Shown one piece after another: positions 1-16,776 of a stretch of 64,000 nt of DNA (the stretch's first letter is position 1; every line of letters begins with the position of its first letter). A program made the position numbers and the translations under genes. The stretch is from Mastacembelus armatus (Eukaryota; Chordata; Actinopteri; Synbranchiformes; Mastacembelidae). Where the stretch lies: positions 5,696,106 to 5,760,105 of the forward strand of contig NC_046633.1 in NCBI RefSeq assembly GCF_900324485.2, given 5' to 3'. The notes beneath the pieces are model-generated. The model made no database searches. It saw only the letters and a program-made list of their open reading frames with translations, and was not told the origin of the DNA.

Positions 1-92
1 GGAAACATTCCGCTCATGGACGATGCCATCTTGGTCTGAGTCTTTCTGGGCTACCCGGTCCGCACATGCGCACACGATGTACTGTGTGCAAA

Positions 93-690
93 GTGGCCTA
101 AAGTATGTGGACACGTGAAGTTTGTGATCTGAAGCTCATAGTTCGTGCAAACCTCTTCTAATCTGCAGAAATTTAAGTATACACCATTCAGGGATGTTTG
201 TGTAATGGTGTATTCCAGGGGTGTCCAATCCTGGTGCTCGAGGGCCACTGTCCTACTTGTTTTCACACTATCCCTGCTCTAACTGTAGTTTATTACCTGG
301 ATCAGGTGTGTTTAGTCCATTAGAATCTGGAAGATATCATCTCAGATGAGGGTGGAAGTGATGAAGACAAAGTGAAATGGTATCCCCAAGCTTCTGATTG
401 GCTGGACACACCTGATCTAGGTAATAAGCAGTGGGTATTAAAATCTTCACGTTTTGCAAGTTTTAATGGAAAAAAATTGATGGGAAAAAGTAAATCTTAG
501 GATTTAGAATATAGTGATGGACATGTCTGGCATTTTTCTGATTGATCAATAAAAAAAAATAGTTAGACCCATTTCCACTTTAATATAACAATATTCTACA
601 TCATAAACATGTATGACATAAAACACAGTTAGTGAGGTATTCAACAATAACGTACAATGTTTACATGTCCACATACTTTTGGCCCTGTTT
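93..690. mobile_element. Tc1/mariner-like MITE, degenerate, carrying a nested hAT-like MITE
   Basis: A terminal motif near 93-120 (core AAAGTATGTGGACA) recurs inverted near 661-690, where the reverse complement reads CCAAAAGTATGTGGACAT. This kind of 'ccaaaagtatgtggacac' end is familiar from non-autonomous Tc1-type elements in fish. The interior is AT-rich and non-coding, and a different repeat sits inside it at 216-436. A third, isolated copy of the same end motif is seen near 10389-10410. Ends are approximate and the family call is by motif memory only. Confidence 0.45.
216..436 (+). mobile_element. hAT-like MITE copy, right end missing
   Basis: It begins with CAGGGGTGTCCAATCCTGG, the typical terminus of hAT/Charlie-like non-autonomous elements. 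It shares several blocks with the complete copy at 39446-39716: the GGATCAGGTGTGTT block, the CATCTCAGATGA block (inverted relative to the other copy) and the CTTCTGATTGGCTG block. No right terminal inverted repeat was found, so the copy looks truncated. It is non-coding and lies downstream of LAP3. Confidence 0.6.
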
Positions 691-732
691 GAAACAATAT
701 TAGACACATGCTCACACTCATTAAAGACAGAG

Positions 733-738
733 TTTATT
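733..738 (-). terminator. Candidate poly(A) signal of LAP3
   Basis: TTTATT on the plus strand is AATAAA on the minus strand, about 150 bases past the LAP3 stop codon. The implied 3' UTR is about 715-886. Confidence 0.55.
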
Positions 739-886
739 TATACACACAATTTACCAAAACTACTAATAGCTACAGAGCAGTTCAGCTGACAATGTATCAA
801 ACTCACAAAATATTTCTTGAATAGTGTGAATCTTGCCAGAAGATGGTCAGAGAGTCTCATGTGTTGTCAGATTTTGTTTCCACCTC

Positions 887-5422
<4,536 letters not shown>

Positions 5423-5426
<4 letters not shown>

Positions 5427-5437
5427 CTGCCGCGCAT
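5423..5437 (-). promoter_or_regulatory. Possible 4-codon uORF overlapping the LAP3 start codon
   Basis: An upstream ATG at 5437 opens the frame ATG-CGC-GGC-AGA-TGA, whose stop overlaps the LAP3 ATG in the form ATGA. Whether it lies in the mRNA depends on the unknown transcription start. Confidence 0.35.
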
Positions 5438-5599
5438 GTACGAAACAAAACAAACTGTTTGTTCAAAAACGTAAAGGTCACATGCGTGTGGAGAAGCCGA
5501 CCGAGCTGACAGCGTCGCGCTTTACGCACGTCAGCGAAAAGCGACAAATACAGACCTTTGTCGCCACCTGGCGGCAGCTGCTGGAACACAACTAATGCA

Positions 5600-7389
5600 A
5601 CAGGCAATTATTTTTAATTCCTGGGCTGCTGGTTTCAGTACTGTTGTATAAACAATTAGGACTGGTTTGTCATTTTGAAAGTCCTAAATGGTGTATATGT
5701 ATATGAAGAAAATAACTGCCTGTAAGTATAGGACAATGCCACTGAACAGCAGCACAATCTAATTCCTCCAACATGATCATGAAGGTGAATCAACATGTCT
5801 CAACGAAACAACATTGTCTTCTTCAAGAAGGGAGGATTCATTCAGTTTTTTTTAGACTACACCTAATAAATTGGAACTTGAGTGTATTTCATGAGTTACC
5901 AACACAATGAGTGGACATTCCCAAAGTAACAACAGGTTGCACTTGATAATCTAATGTGGAACAGCAAGTATAGTTCATGCGTTATTCTTATATTGTGAGT
6001 TAGAGTTTAGAGAGTCAAAGATTTGTGTATGAAGCATGCATTATGTCAAATCCAGCACCAAAAACAGAACTATATGCTCTATTTACATATCCTGTGCTAT
6101 AAATTCATATCACTGTAAATATTTGTCATAAGCTTATTAATATTCAATTTGATTGTTTCTTAAACAAAAACTTAAACACAAGAAAAGATTTTGACATATT
6201 TCAGTCATACACCCCATCAACAAAACACACGATTTAACCAGTACGTCAAAAAAGTCCTTTAATGATCGACAAAAGGTGCAAAATCATTTATATTCTGACT
6301 TTTATAGCAGCTAACTTGTTTAGACAACATTTTCTGACCATGGTAAATTAAATGTAAGTCAATAATTTCTATATTTGTGTGTTTCTTTCTGTTTATGGAA
6401 GATCATATCGAGTCACAGCTCCCCATTAAATACAATTCATGCATATTTGTGCACTTTCCACCAATGATCAAAGATAATCACTGTAAAAAAACTAACACTA
6501 TAACTGTCAGAAAATGACTTACATTCATAGACCTAAGACATTAATCTTCATATATATATATATATAATGAAAAGAATGATGATGTATTTACATATGATAA
6601 CTACAGAATATACACAGCCCAAGATGTCCTGTGTCCCAGAGTCTTTGCCTTCATATAGCAAGGAGACACACTTCAGGTAAATCAGTCAAAACTCCTCTAG
6701 AGCTGCAGCAACTATCAACACATAAACAGAAGGCCAATAAAAAGCCTGAAGACTTGTCATGTGTGTCTCAGCCTGTTCAGTGATTCTTCTGTAAACACGA
6801 CCATTACCAGCGTCCGAAACTGTAAATGACCAACTTGAGTTCAGCTGTGATTTCATGCTGCCTATAGTGTGCCACCAAGAGGTCACCAGTCTGATCCCTC
6901 AACAGTCAGCCTGTTAAGACGAACAACACCACACGGTGTTTGCCTGTATGCTGTGACTCACATGCAGCATCTTCACACTTTGTATTTAATGTAATTATTT
7001 AACAGTCATTCATTACTCCATATACTGTTCCCCCACATTTTGGGGAGTTTAGCACTGTTACCCCTGTCTACTCTTTTTCAAACATCTCACCTGCAAATTA
7101 ATGATTTACTGCTTTGTTAAATTGCCACACAGCAATTTGCTAAAGGGCCAGGTAGTACTTCAGCGCAGAGAAATTGACACATTAAATAGCGAATGAGAGG
7201 AACTAGGGGTTTATAGTCGACCAGCATTTTTCCTTCAACACATGAATCCTTTAAATAAATGTCACTGCCAAATAAATGAGCCTGTGAGTGATAGCAGCCA
7301 AGAAGCACTGACATAATCTTGGTGTCACTCTGCTGTTAGCCAGGTTGTTTCCCCCTGATCATCCTGTTCCTCAGTCCCTGTGTGGTTTC
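5600..7389. other. LAP3-CLRN2 spacer and CLRN2 3' flank
   Basis: AT-rich DNA without a recognisable gene. It includes a short (AT)n run at 6549-6567. The CLRN2 3' UTR must lie in its right part; ATTAAA-type poly(A) hexamers occur on the minus strand near 6258 and 6985, but I cannot choose between them. Confidence 0.5.
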
Positions 7390-8531
7390 TCAGTAGAGCA
7401 GATCCAGTGAAGAGATGGTGGGTTCTTCTGGTTTCTTGATCTCTGCTTTGGGCAGTTTGATCCGGCTCATTGCTACCACTCCACTGACAGCAAAGTGAGT
7501 CGCAATGCTGCCTACACCCAGCCAGAAAGACCAGTCCAGGCTGTCATCCAGTACTACGAGGACAAAAAGGTTTTCCCGATAGTTTGCCACACACTCGGTC
7601 AGCCTGTGCTGCCTCACAGCTGCCAGGAAACAAAGAATGCCCAGGGCACCAGAAAGAGCTGGGAACAGAGGGGGTGTCGGAGTAAAATTACTTTGGAATA
7701 GATAGGTAAAACGCTCAGAAACATAAGTGAGGATAAGCTATAATGTGGATGAACCACTTGAAAGAGATAAATAAGAGAAGAGAAATTATACACAAACTCA
7801 CATACCAGCAATGAAGTTCCACAGGTAGAGTCCTTTGTGTCCTTTGATGCTCTGATAAGGAACTTTGCGAGCGTTATAAATACAGAAAGACAGACTGACC
7901 AGAGCAAAGCCAATGGCCACCAGCAGGAAGAGAATCACCATCATGTGAAGGCCACTGTTCAATGTCCGCACAAGCTTTGGGAAAACTGGACAATCAGACA
8001 GAAAAAAGAAGCACATTATCAGCTCTATTGAAGCAGAACATGCCAGAAAAAAGTATTTACTATCCACTCTAAACACCAGATGTGTATTTGTGCTACATTG
8101 TTGTGCTATATTATATTATATTGTACTATATTTATATAGCACAAATGTCTCTCAGGTAGTTTAAGATTGAAAACGTGGTTTTTCGTACCTCTGACATTAT
8201 TATACATTCTTTAGAATTAATGATCCTGTATGTGCAGAGGGCCAATGCGTTTATATGATGTTTTTTATTTTATCTTACTGTATATTTTCGTGCTCCTCTT
8301 CCCTAGCCCGCACTTCTTGCTCTTTTCTCCTTGAAACAAACCGTAGTAAATATCCCCAATGAACTGATCCAACTCTGGAGAGGACGCGTTCACTATTTCC
8401 GCCCCGGTTTTACACAAGATGCGCCCGGTGACCCACCGCTCCGTGGACAGGGCCACCACCAACAGGACCACCGAGCCGAAACAAAGGACCGACGCCACCG
8501 AGAACGTTATCCGTTTCCACAGAGAAGGCAT
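7390..8531 (-). CDS. clrn2: Clarin-2, four-pass membrane protein
   Basis: Clarins are small tetraspan glycoproteins; CLRN2 is needed in hair-cell stereocilia. Coding exons: 8531-8279, 7985-7806, 7658-7390, totalling 702 nt and 233 aa (human 232). Exon 1 encodes [19 protein letters not shown], the first membrane segment, a loop with an NASS glycosylation site and the conserved [10 protein letters not shown] block. Exon 2 carries the second membrane segment and [16 protein letters not shown]; exon 3 carries the third and fourth segments. The chain ends SSLDLLY, resembling the human C-terminal DILY. Splice phases agree at both junctions (ATA TAC A|TT; GCT G|CT). The start is the ATG that aligns with the family N-terminus; a longer in-frame extension upstream to 8594 is ignored. 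It lies head to head with TAPT1. Confidence 0.95.
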
Positions 8532-8611
8532 CTTACGAGCCCATGGTGTCCAGAGGGAGGTAACACGACGCCGGGGAGCGACAGCGGAGCGCACTTGGCG
8601 ATCACCATGAG

Positions 8612-9782
8612 TTTATTCTAGATAAAAAAAAACAAATCATAATCCGACAAAATCAGTTGTTTCTGTTAGTGAAATATTGCCTGTGCTGACCTCTGAGTCA
8701 CAGAGGAGGAGAATCTATTGCGGTCAAAGCGATCCCTTACCCTGAGAGAAACTCTATCCCTGTCTTGTGCGCCTGTCTCTGCTCTCTCTCTTTCACATAC
8801 ACTCTTCTTTATTCAGTGATGAACTAACATCTGCAGCTTGGCCTTTGGAGATGGAAATGTTTAATCTAATTGGTGACATTAATGCTGGCTGCAGCTGTAA
8901 AATCATGTAAGCAGTTGTTTGTGTCAGTATGACAGATGTGGTGCATTATTATGCACTCTAAAGGTCAGGTTAAAGCATTAACCACAAGAGGACCAATGAG
9001 TTTAGCTTATTTAGATTTTATATCCATAAATCTCTCATCTTGTTCCTTACATGCTTCACTTCACTTCATTCATTTACCTCTATCTTGTGCATACCACTGT
9101 TTATTAATAATCAAATAGTAAAGCAGCAAGTTTCTAAAAAAAAAAAAAAAAACATGCACAAAAAAGCAATATCCATCTTCAGAGTTTGTAATGGTCTTTA
9201 GTGTTGCATATTTCCAAACTTGCAATGGATCATAATACTGCAAACTAAATGATTGATTGATTTGATTTGATTTGATTAGGCACATTCCAGAAATGTAACA
9301 AATGTTTTTCTCAAATTTCAGAGGTTCTTGTTTTGTCAGAATGTATGGCATGTATGGTATGTATGGAAACTTTTTAAAAGACAGTGTCAGAAACAAGGTG
9401 ATTTTATTACCAAACATAGTGCGTTTATTTTTATTTTTTATTATTAGGCTTTATTTTTACTATATTAATCGTGATTATTTTTAAGACTGATATACATTTT
9501 TTTTCGTTTTTTCTTTATTGTCGAATTTATTCAAGGTGTGATATTTGATTGTTGTACATTGTTTTTGTCAATAAAAATATCTCATAAGCGGGGAAAGCAG
9601 TCAGTCAGTGAATTATTTATAATTTAATAAATCCACCTAATGAGGTGGAAATTTATTATTATTATTATTTGGATTTTGGCGACGTCTGTTGGCGATTCCT
9701 CAAAACTGCATTACGTGATTACGTCAGAGCGTGTGACGCAGTAGTCAGTCTCCCAGGCAGCGGCTGAGACCGTTTGGGGAAG
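8612..9782. promoter_or_regulatory. CLRN2/TAPT1 divergent intergenic region
   Basis: About 1.25 kb separates the two start codons on opposite strands, so both promoters must lie here. The part next to TAPT1 (about 9670-9780) has several CpGs and ACGTCA/TGACGC-type motifs. The middle is AT-rich, with an A run near 9136-9151 and a short TTTGA tandem near 9256-9278. No gene is seen. Confidence 0.5.
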
Positions 9783-12700
9783 ATGGCGGACTCGCTGTCG
9801 ACAGGTCTGGGAGAGGAGAAGGAGAAGGAGAAGGAGGACCGGGAGGACGACAGAGATGCTGGAAAAACTGAGAAGAACAACGAGAAAGGTGGAGTCACGG
9901 AGACGCTGGGGTTCAGCGATCCAAACAGCGGCCGTAAGGAGAAGAAACGCAACCTGTCAGGTGAGAGCTAGCCTGGCTTGACAGTTTGACAGCGTTAAGC
10001 TAAGTTAGCTGCTGAAATTATTATTAGTTTTATTTACTGATAAACCAGTCAGGCTTAGATAACGTCACTGTGCTGTATGCGTGCTTTTCTGTGAGAGCAA
10101 CCTTACGTGACCTCACAGTTACGGTTTCAGTCAGTGGAGTGTGTGCACCTTTGGGAGTTGCTCTTTGCGTTTCGTCTCACGCGGGATTGACCTAAAGTGT
10201 CTCCCCGTAAAGTATCAGTATTTAAGCTGGACTCGATTAACGTCAGGCGGCTAATGAGTGTATAAAATACATCCACATTATAACTGGAGTCCCGAGTGTC
10301 CGCACGGTGGCGCTGCTGAACAGGCCAGTGTGCTGCTGTCAAAGTAAGACGTGTTGTTTGCATAGTACTGCTGCGTGGATCCATGTGGCCAAAAGTATAT
10401 GGACACACATGCCCACATAGTCTCTGTTAGAGGTGTGTGATGCTACAAAATTAAATACAGGACTAATATCGCTGATACCGATACCTTTTACTAAAAGGGC
10501 TTATGTACTTTCATGTAGCATTGTGTCATGATTTATGTGGATATGGAGATGCCATCTCCTCTATCAGCAGCCATACAATATTGAAGTATACCACACCTCC
10601 AATACCTCCTCCCCTGCCCTCACCATCTGACTCCTCATCAACACAATACACAGGCATAGCCTTTGCCACAGAACAAGTGAGGAAGGAACTAGCTAAACTA
10701 AAGACCAACAAAGCAAAAGGACTAGATGAGATCAGTCCCAGAGTACTTAAGGTGTGTGCTGGACAGCTTGCAGAGGTTTTTCAGAAACTCTTCAACTGCC
10801 CTCTGAGGCTCAAAAAGGTGCCTCAGTTATGGAAAACTTCCTGTATTGTCCCATTACCATAGAGAGGCCATCCCAGTAGCCTTAGTGACTTCAGACCAGT
10901 AAGAACTAACATCACATGTCATGGAAGTGTTTGTGAGACTGGTCCTGCAACACCTGGGGTCTCAAGTGTCTGAATTTCTGGACCCCCTGCAGTTTGCATA
11001 TCAGGAGCACATCAAAGTGGAAGATGCCATCATCAGCTATGGAAAACTTCCTGTATTGTCCCATTACCATAGAGAGGCCATCCCAGTAGCCTTAGTGACT
11101 TCAGACCAGTAAGAACTAACATCACATGTCATGGAAGTGTTTGCGGGACTGGTCCTGCAGCACCTGGGGTCTCAAGTGTCTGAATTTCTGGACCCCCTGC
11201 AGTTTGCATATCAGGAGCACATCGAAGTGGAAGATGCCATCATCTTCTTAATACTCCCATCTGGAGAGGCAGGGCAACACTGTGAGAGTCATGTTCTTTG
11301 ACCTCTCAAGTGCTTTCAACACTTGAGAGAGTCATGTTCTTTGACCTCTCAAGTGCTTTCAACACTATTCAGCCCCACCTGCTAAGTGCAAAGATGCAGG
11401 ATATGGAAGTTCCCGCAGACATGGTGGAGTGGATCAAAGACTACCTCACTGGGCGGCCACAGTTTGTTCGCTTAGATGGCTGCATATCTGATGTGGTGAT
11501 GAGCAGCACCAGTGCACCCCAAGGAACTGTACTGGCACCATTCCTGTTTACACTCTACACTTCAGACTTCCACTACAACTCAGGAACCTGTCACCTCCAG
11601 AAGTTCTCTGATGAGGAATACAGACACAACAACTGTCTGAAGCTCAATATCAAGACAACCAGAGAACTGGTGGTGGACTTTAGGAGGAGCAAGAAGACCC
11701 CAGTCCCTGTCTCCATCCTTGGAGATGAAGTAGAGATTGTGGACTCCTACAAATGTCTTGGAGTCCACATTAACAACAAACTGGACTGGTCAAACAATAC
11801 AGATGCACTCTTCAAGAAAGGACAGAGCAGACTGTTCTTCCTCAGGAGACTCTGTTCCTTTGGCGTGTGCAACAAGCTACTGAAGATGTTCTATCAATCT
11901 GCAGCTCTGCCTTCAGCATGACAGGTGTTATTCATTGAGGCGTTTTCGGTGTGTAAGAACACGAATGAGGACGGTGATAGTGTTTTTGTAGTGCATCTTT
12001 CTCTTTGGGATGTCAGAAGAGGATGTGCGACTCTCTTTAGTTACTACAGTTTACTTCATAAAATGAGGGACAACATGGGAACAAAACAGAGCAACACAAT
12101 CCCCAAAACAAAGCAGCTTTCCATCTTGCATTTCCTGGCTACTGGTTCATTCCAGCACACACTGGCACTCTTCACTGGCATTTCACAAGCCTCTTTTTCC
12201 CATCTGCTGCCTCTAGTGCTGAGAGCCATTTATATATATTATTTGAGTTACTTTTAGATTATTAAATTTTTTTATGAATTTACCAGTTTTCAATATTATA
12301 TATTTATTATCACAATTATACAACAAGACAAAAAACTCCAAATCAGCATTACAGTTTCTGCCAAACAGGCATCTGAGAGAATTTGGCCTGGAGATCTGAG
12401 GACTGGAATGATACGTGGGACAGTCAGGCAAAGACACTCATCTAGGGTAGAGATAGAGATTGCTAAAGAAAAAATGCTTTTTACTAGAAGGTGAGTGCTT
12501 TAGTTGTATTATATATGCACAAAGTCCTAGATAGACTTATGGCTCAGGTTGAAAATACCTTTAAAGTTGTCAGGCCTTAGCTCTGTGATGGTAACATGGT
12601 CAAGGGAATGCATACTAATCTTGTTAATGGGTACTTTAGAGAGTCATTGGGTTAGTTTCTAAGTGTATTTGTAACATTGCAATGCTTTTTTTTCTCTGTA

Positions 12701-15700
12701 TGTATCTCTAGACCTGTCTTTGGTCAGATTTATAACTACTGAGCTCACCAGAGGCTACTTCCTTGAGCACAATGAGGCCAAATACACAGAGCGCAGAGAG
12801 AGAGTCTACACCTGCCTCCGCATCCCCAAAGAGCTGGAGAAGGTAAACAGACAAACAATTTAATTCTGACCATTTTAAAAAGTCACAAATATGTGTATAT
12901 ATATGTATATATATATATTTTCCTTCTCTATGTCTTTTTCTTGTTCTCACTATTTAGTTGATGACATTCGGCTTCTTCTTGTGTCTGGATGCCTTTCTTT
13001 ACGTCTTCACCTTGTTGCCCCTCAGGGTGATTCTGGCTCTTTTACGTCTCCTCACATTGCCATGCTGTGGCCTAAGGTAATGTTCATACATAGATATCAT
13101 GTACACTATGGGAATTTTAGGTAATTCCTAATAAACTGCCACATTAATGATCAGCATTTGACTAATCATTATGTACTTTTCCTGAATATAAGCTTTATTT
13201 AAGATTGGATGAATGGCTTCTTTGGCCAGATTTAAGATTTGTAAATTAAATTATCTATTGCAATATTGTGCTTGGCCTCTAGGGGGAAACAGAGTTTTGT
13301 GACTTTGATCAGACTAAAACTATAATCCCCTGAATTCAGCTGCACACTTCTGTAGGTGTTTTGGGGATATTGCTTCTGTGGACATTCTTCCATTTGTAAT
13401 TTGTGTGTGTGTTTTAGTGGCTCCCGTGTGCTTCAGCCAGCTCAGGTGTGTGATGTGCTGAAAGGCTTTATTATGGTGCTCTGTTACTCAATGATGAGCT
13501 ACGTGGACTATTCCATGATGTACCACCTCATCAGGGGACAGTCTGTCATCAAACTCTACATTATTTACAACATGTTAGAGGTATAACTGGATTATTCCTA
13601 ATATTTATAACTGTGGTTGTACTCTACAGTCCACCATTCATTCACTCACTCTTCCGTTATTGTGTTGTCAGGTGGCGGACCGCCTGTTCTCATCATTTGG
13701 CCAGGACATCTTGGACGCTCTGTACTGGACAGCCACTGAACCAAAGGAGAAGAAGAGAGCGCACATTGGCGTGATTCCTCACTTCCTCATGGCTGTACTC
13801 TATGTCTGTATCCTCACTGGGATTGTTTCTTGTAGTATAAGGCTGAATCTATACACAAAAACAGTTCAGAAAAGAGTAAGAAATACACCCTTAGAGCTAA
13901 AACAGTTAGCCATTTTTTTAATAGCAATTGGCATGTTTAGGTCAGCTTTTGAAGATAAAAGGAAAAAGAAAGGAAAGAATATGAACACGAAAAATATTTA
14001 GTCAACAATCAAGTAACAGTTAGTACTAAAACTAAACTATATAATCGTATATACATACATGCACAAACAAAAGACAAAAAAAACAGTTAAAATGTGTAAT
14101 ATTACAACAGAGCAGGGTGTTTTTACTGTAGTCCTAGTGTATTTTTTTTCCTCAATATTTGTTTGTATCTAGTTCTCCATGCCATCCTCATCATGGTTCA
14201 GGCCACAACTCTCAACGTAGCCTTCAACTCCCACAACAAATCCCTGCTCACCATCATGATGTCAAACAATGTGAGTATAATTCATGCAGACCTAACTAAA
14301 TTAAAAGTGCATGGAGATGCGTGAGTTCAGTCCTAATATTATTGGGGATTTTTTTTTTGTAGTTTGTGGAGATCAAAGGAAGTGTGTTCAAGAAGTTTGA
14401 AAAGAACAACCTTTTCCAGATGTCAAACAGTGGTAAGTGGTGAATGATATCTAAAGCAGCCAAATATATAACACACACAGACTCTGTAGTTAAGCCTTTC
14501 ATCTTGGTGATTTAGTACAAGGTAAATTTATGGAATCGAGCTCAACCACAGTTAGTATAAAGTAGGTTAATCCAGGATTGATTTGTTTTTGTTTCCCACA
14601 GACATAAAAGAGAGGTTCACCAACTACATCCTCCTGCTCATTGTCTGTCTGAGAAACATGGAGCAGTTTTCATGGAACCCTGGTAACTAACACTGTGTTG
14701 TAGAACAGAGGATGTGACATAACTGGAATCTACACAGCTGCTTTATCTGTTCGATAGTTAGATGTGAACATCACACTGTTTCTTACAGGGTCTGCAGGTA
14801 GCTTTCACTGACTCACTTATTTCTTTTGTAATATATTGAATATTGACAGTTTTCTGGTTTGTTTTAGACCACTTGTGGGTGCTGTTTCCAGATGTAATCA
14901 TGGTGATAGCCTCAGAGGTTGCCGTGGACATTGTCAAGCATGCTTTTATCACCAAATTTAATGACATCAGTGCTGATGTGAGTTCTTTTTGCATACAGAA
15001 CAAAACAACCCCACATGAAAGGTCCTTCATCTCCAAATTGTCAAACTTCATCACACAAACTTCACTCACATGTAGTTAGTGTCCAAGCGCTTGTAAATCC
15101 AAGCTCATTCACATCTAATCCACATTTAACATTGTTGTTTTTTTTATCTTTGACCTGACCTGACTACACCTTGGATTCTTAAGTTAACCACAACACCTAC
15201 TAACAAACAAATTAGTCCAAAAATCCCGTGTGCTTGCTCCATGTATGTCAGTGATTCTATAATTGTTTTATATTTAGATGTTTCTGTTTTGGCTGACTAG
15301 TGTTGTGTTAATCTGCCATTTCTCAGGTATATGGAGAATACAGAGCCAGCCTTGCCTTTGACCTTGTCAGCAGTCGACAGAAAAATGTGAGCAAAATCAA
15401 CACAAAATTACAGAAATATCAGTTTTGTACATTTCAAACGCTACTTGTAACATTTGATGGTAAGCTAAACATTTATGGTAATGGCTGACTATGAAACAGT
15501 GATTTTTGCAATGTTCAGAAAATGTCCACTCATCTTTCTTGATTGGATATGTCATAATTAGATTTAACAATAATATGGAATAATGCAGTTGATTGATTGA
15601 TTGATTGATTGAGAGAGTAGAATGATGCTGCTTTGTTGCTTTCTGAGTTAATGTGTAAAATGCATCCACAGGCTTACACAGACTACAGTGACTCAGTATC

Positions 15701-16776
15701 CAGGAGAATGGGCTTCATCCCCCTTCCTTTAGCTCTGCTGGTCAGTTATTGTTTATGAAGATGCTCTCTGCCATTGATTTAATTTTCATACAGCATAAAT
15801 CTAATGTTTTGTTTGTGCTTCTTTTTTCAGTTGATCAGGGTAGTGACCAGCTCAGTGAAAATTCAGGGTTCACTCTCCTTTATGTGTGTGTTGCTGTTTT
15901 ACTTGGGGTAAAGGACAGTTTGTCTTTTTCAGTGCATATGCAAAGTTTTATTCATTTTGCATTTGTTAGTTTTCCCCTAAAAATCTGCCATACAAACGTG
16001 GGTGTTTGTGTTTGTGAACAGGATGATTACTCTAAAGGTGCTCAACAGTATCGTTCTGCTGGGGACATCTTGTGTGTTTGTCAAAGAAGCCAACATGGAA
16101 GAGAAGCTCTTTGACCCTCCACCCTCTGCCGTCTCCAGCCGTGCCAATTCCAGAGCCCACCGCGCAAAACATGTTCATACTTCACCACAACAAGGTAGAC
16201 CTCAATGTATCTCTTTCTAGATCGATAGATAAATACTTTAATCTTTCTCTCTTTATTGCTAAATTGTACAAATGAGAACAAATGAGTGAGAGTCCTGCTA
16301 AATTACATCATATTAATAACAGCTGGTGTCAGCTTGTGTTCACTTTGCATAACGTGAAGCATATTTTTCACTTCTTATATAAATTATAATTAAATTGATC
16401 AGACAATACTGTAATAAAGTCAATGTACACATACTTCACTAGCTTACAAAGTAAATTCAGTGTTAAGTTACTCTTCAGATTCCTCACCACCTCATATTAA
16501 ATTCCACCCCTGTTGCAAATAGAACCCACACCAGACAAAGGAGGAATATCACTGGCATCAGACAGTTCTCAGAACATCGACATGGAAGAGAGCTCTGTCC
16601 CAACATTTCCCAAGAGCGACTCAGACACATTCCTGACAACACCTGATGAAGAGGATGATGACAAAATCATCAATGCTGACACTGGTCTGGAAGGAGACAG
16701 ACTAAAACATAGAACACCCAAGAAAGACTTGCTGGAGATTGACCGCTTCACCATCTGTGGCAACCGAATAGACTGA
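9783..16776 (+). CDS. tapt1: Transmembrane anterior posterior transformation protein 1
   Basis: TAPT1 is a conserved multi-pass membrane protein of the Tapt1 family linked to ciliogenesis and axial skeletal patterning. Coding exons: 9783-9960, 12712-12842, 12958-13076, 13418-13580, 13672-13807, 14173-14270, 14363-14432, 14602-14682, 14868-14977, 15327-15386, 15672-15740, 15831-15907, 16022-16194, 16523-16776. They total 1719 nt, 572 aa; all junction phases close. Exon 1 encodes an acidic, Lys/Glu-rich cytosolic N-terminus. Exons 2-12 hold the conserved core, with blocks such as DLSLVRFITTELTRGYFLEH, FGQDILDALYWTATEPKEKK and VAVDIVKHAFITKFNDI, plus hydrophobic segments in exons 3, 4-6 and 11-12. 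Exons 13-14 form a variable hydrophilic tail ending DLLEIDRFTICGNRID, as in human. The start is the ATG of AAGATGGCG. Confidence 0.97.
10590..11925 (+). mobile_element. L2/CR1-like LINE fragment, rearranged
   Basis: Reverse-transcriptase sequence in TAPT1 intron 1. It includes the fingers block (AKGLDEISPRVLKVCAGQ), the FFDLSSAFNTIQP active-site block, the PQGTVLAPFLFTLYTSDF block and the downstream thumb region (KCLGVHINNKLDW). The order follows a non-LTR RT of the L2/CR1 group. A 210-bp tandem duplication (10831-11040 and 11041-11245) and a 40-bp direct repeat (11284-11323 and 11327-11366) interrupt it, and the stretch after the FADD-equivalent (here KFSDE) is missing about 20 or more residues. 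The 5' part with the endonuclease and the 3' end are absent, so it cannot be active. Confidence 0.85.
10831..11245 (+). repeat. Tandem duplication of a 210-bp LINE segment
   Basis: Positions 10831-11040 and 11041-11245 match with about four substitutions over 204 bases, so the duplication is recent relative to the age of the LINE. Confidence 0.95.
11960..12240 (+). pseudogene. PIF/Harbinger transposase fragment
   Basis: An open frame from about 11925 to 12257 contains SILHFLATGSFQHTLALFTG followed by ISQASFSHLLPLV. This closely follows the N-terminal helix-turn-helix region of Harbinger transposases and HARBI1, which typically reads 'L.FLATG.FQ...G..GISQS.FSR.LP.V..AI'. The catalytic DDE region is not present downstream and the frame ends in AT-rich DNA, so this is a short remnant directly abutting the LINE piece. 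Family call is from motif recognition. Confidence 0.6.

Noticed and set aside
9774-9782. Upstream TTG start extending TAPT1 by three residues
   Set aside because: The ATG at 9783 is in a good AAGATGG context and gives the family N-terminus; a TTG start is not expected in a vertebrate gene.
13808-14001. Read-through of TAPT1 exon 5 into the intron as an alternative C-terminus
   Set aside because: The donor TCT|GTATCC joins in phase with the next exon (F-L-H-A), matching the human protein; the intronic codons have no family match.
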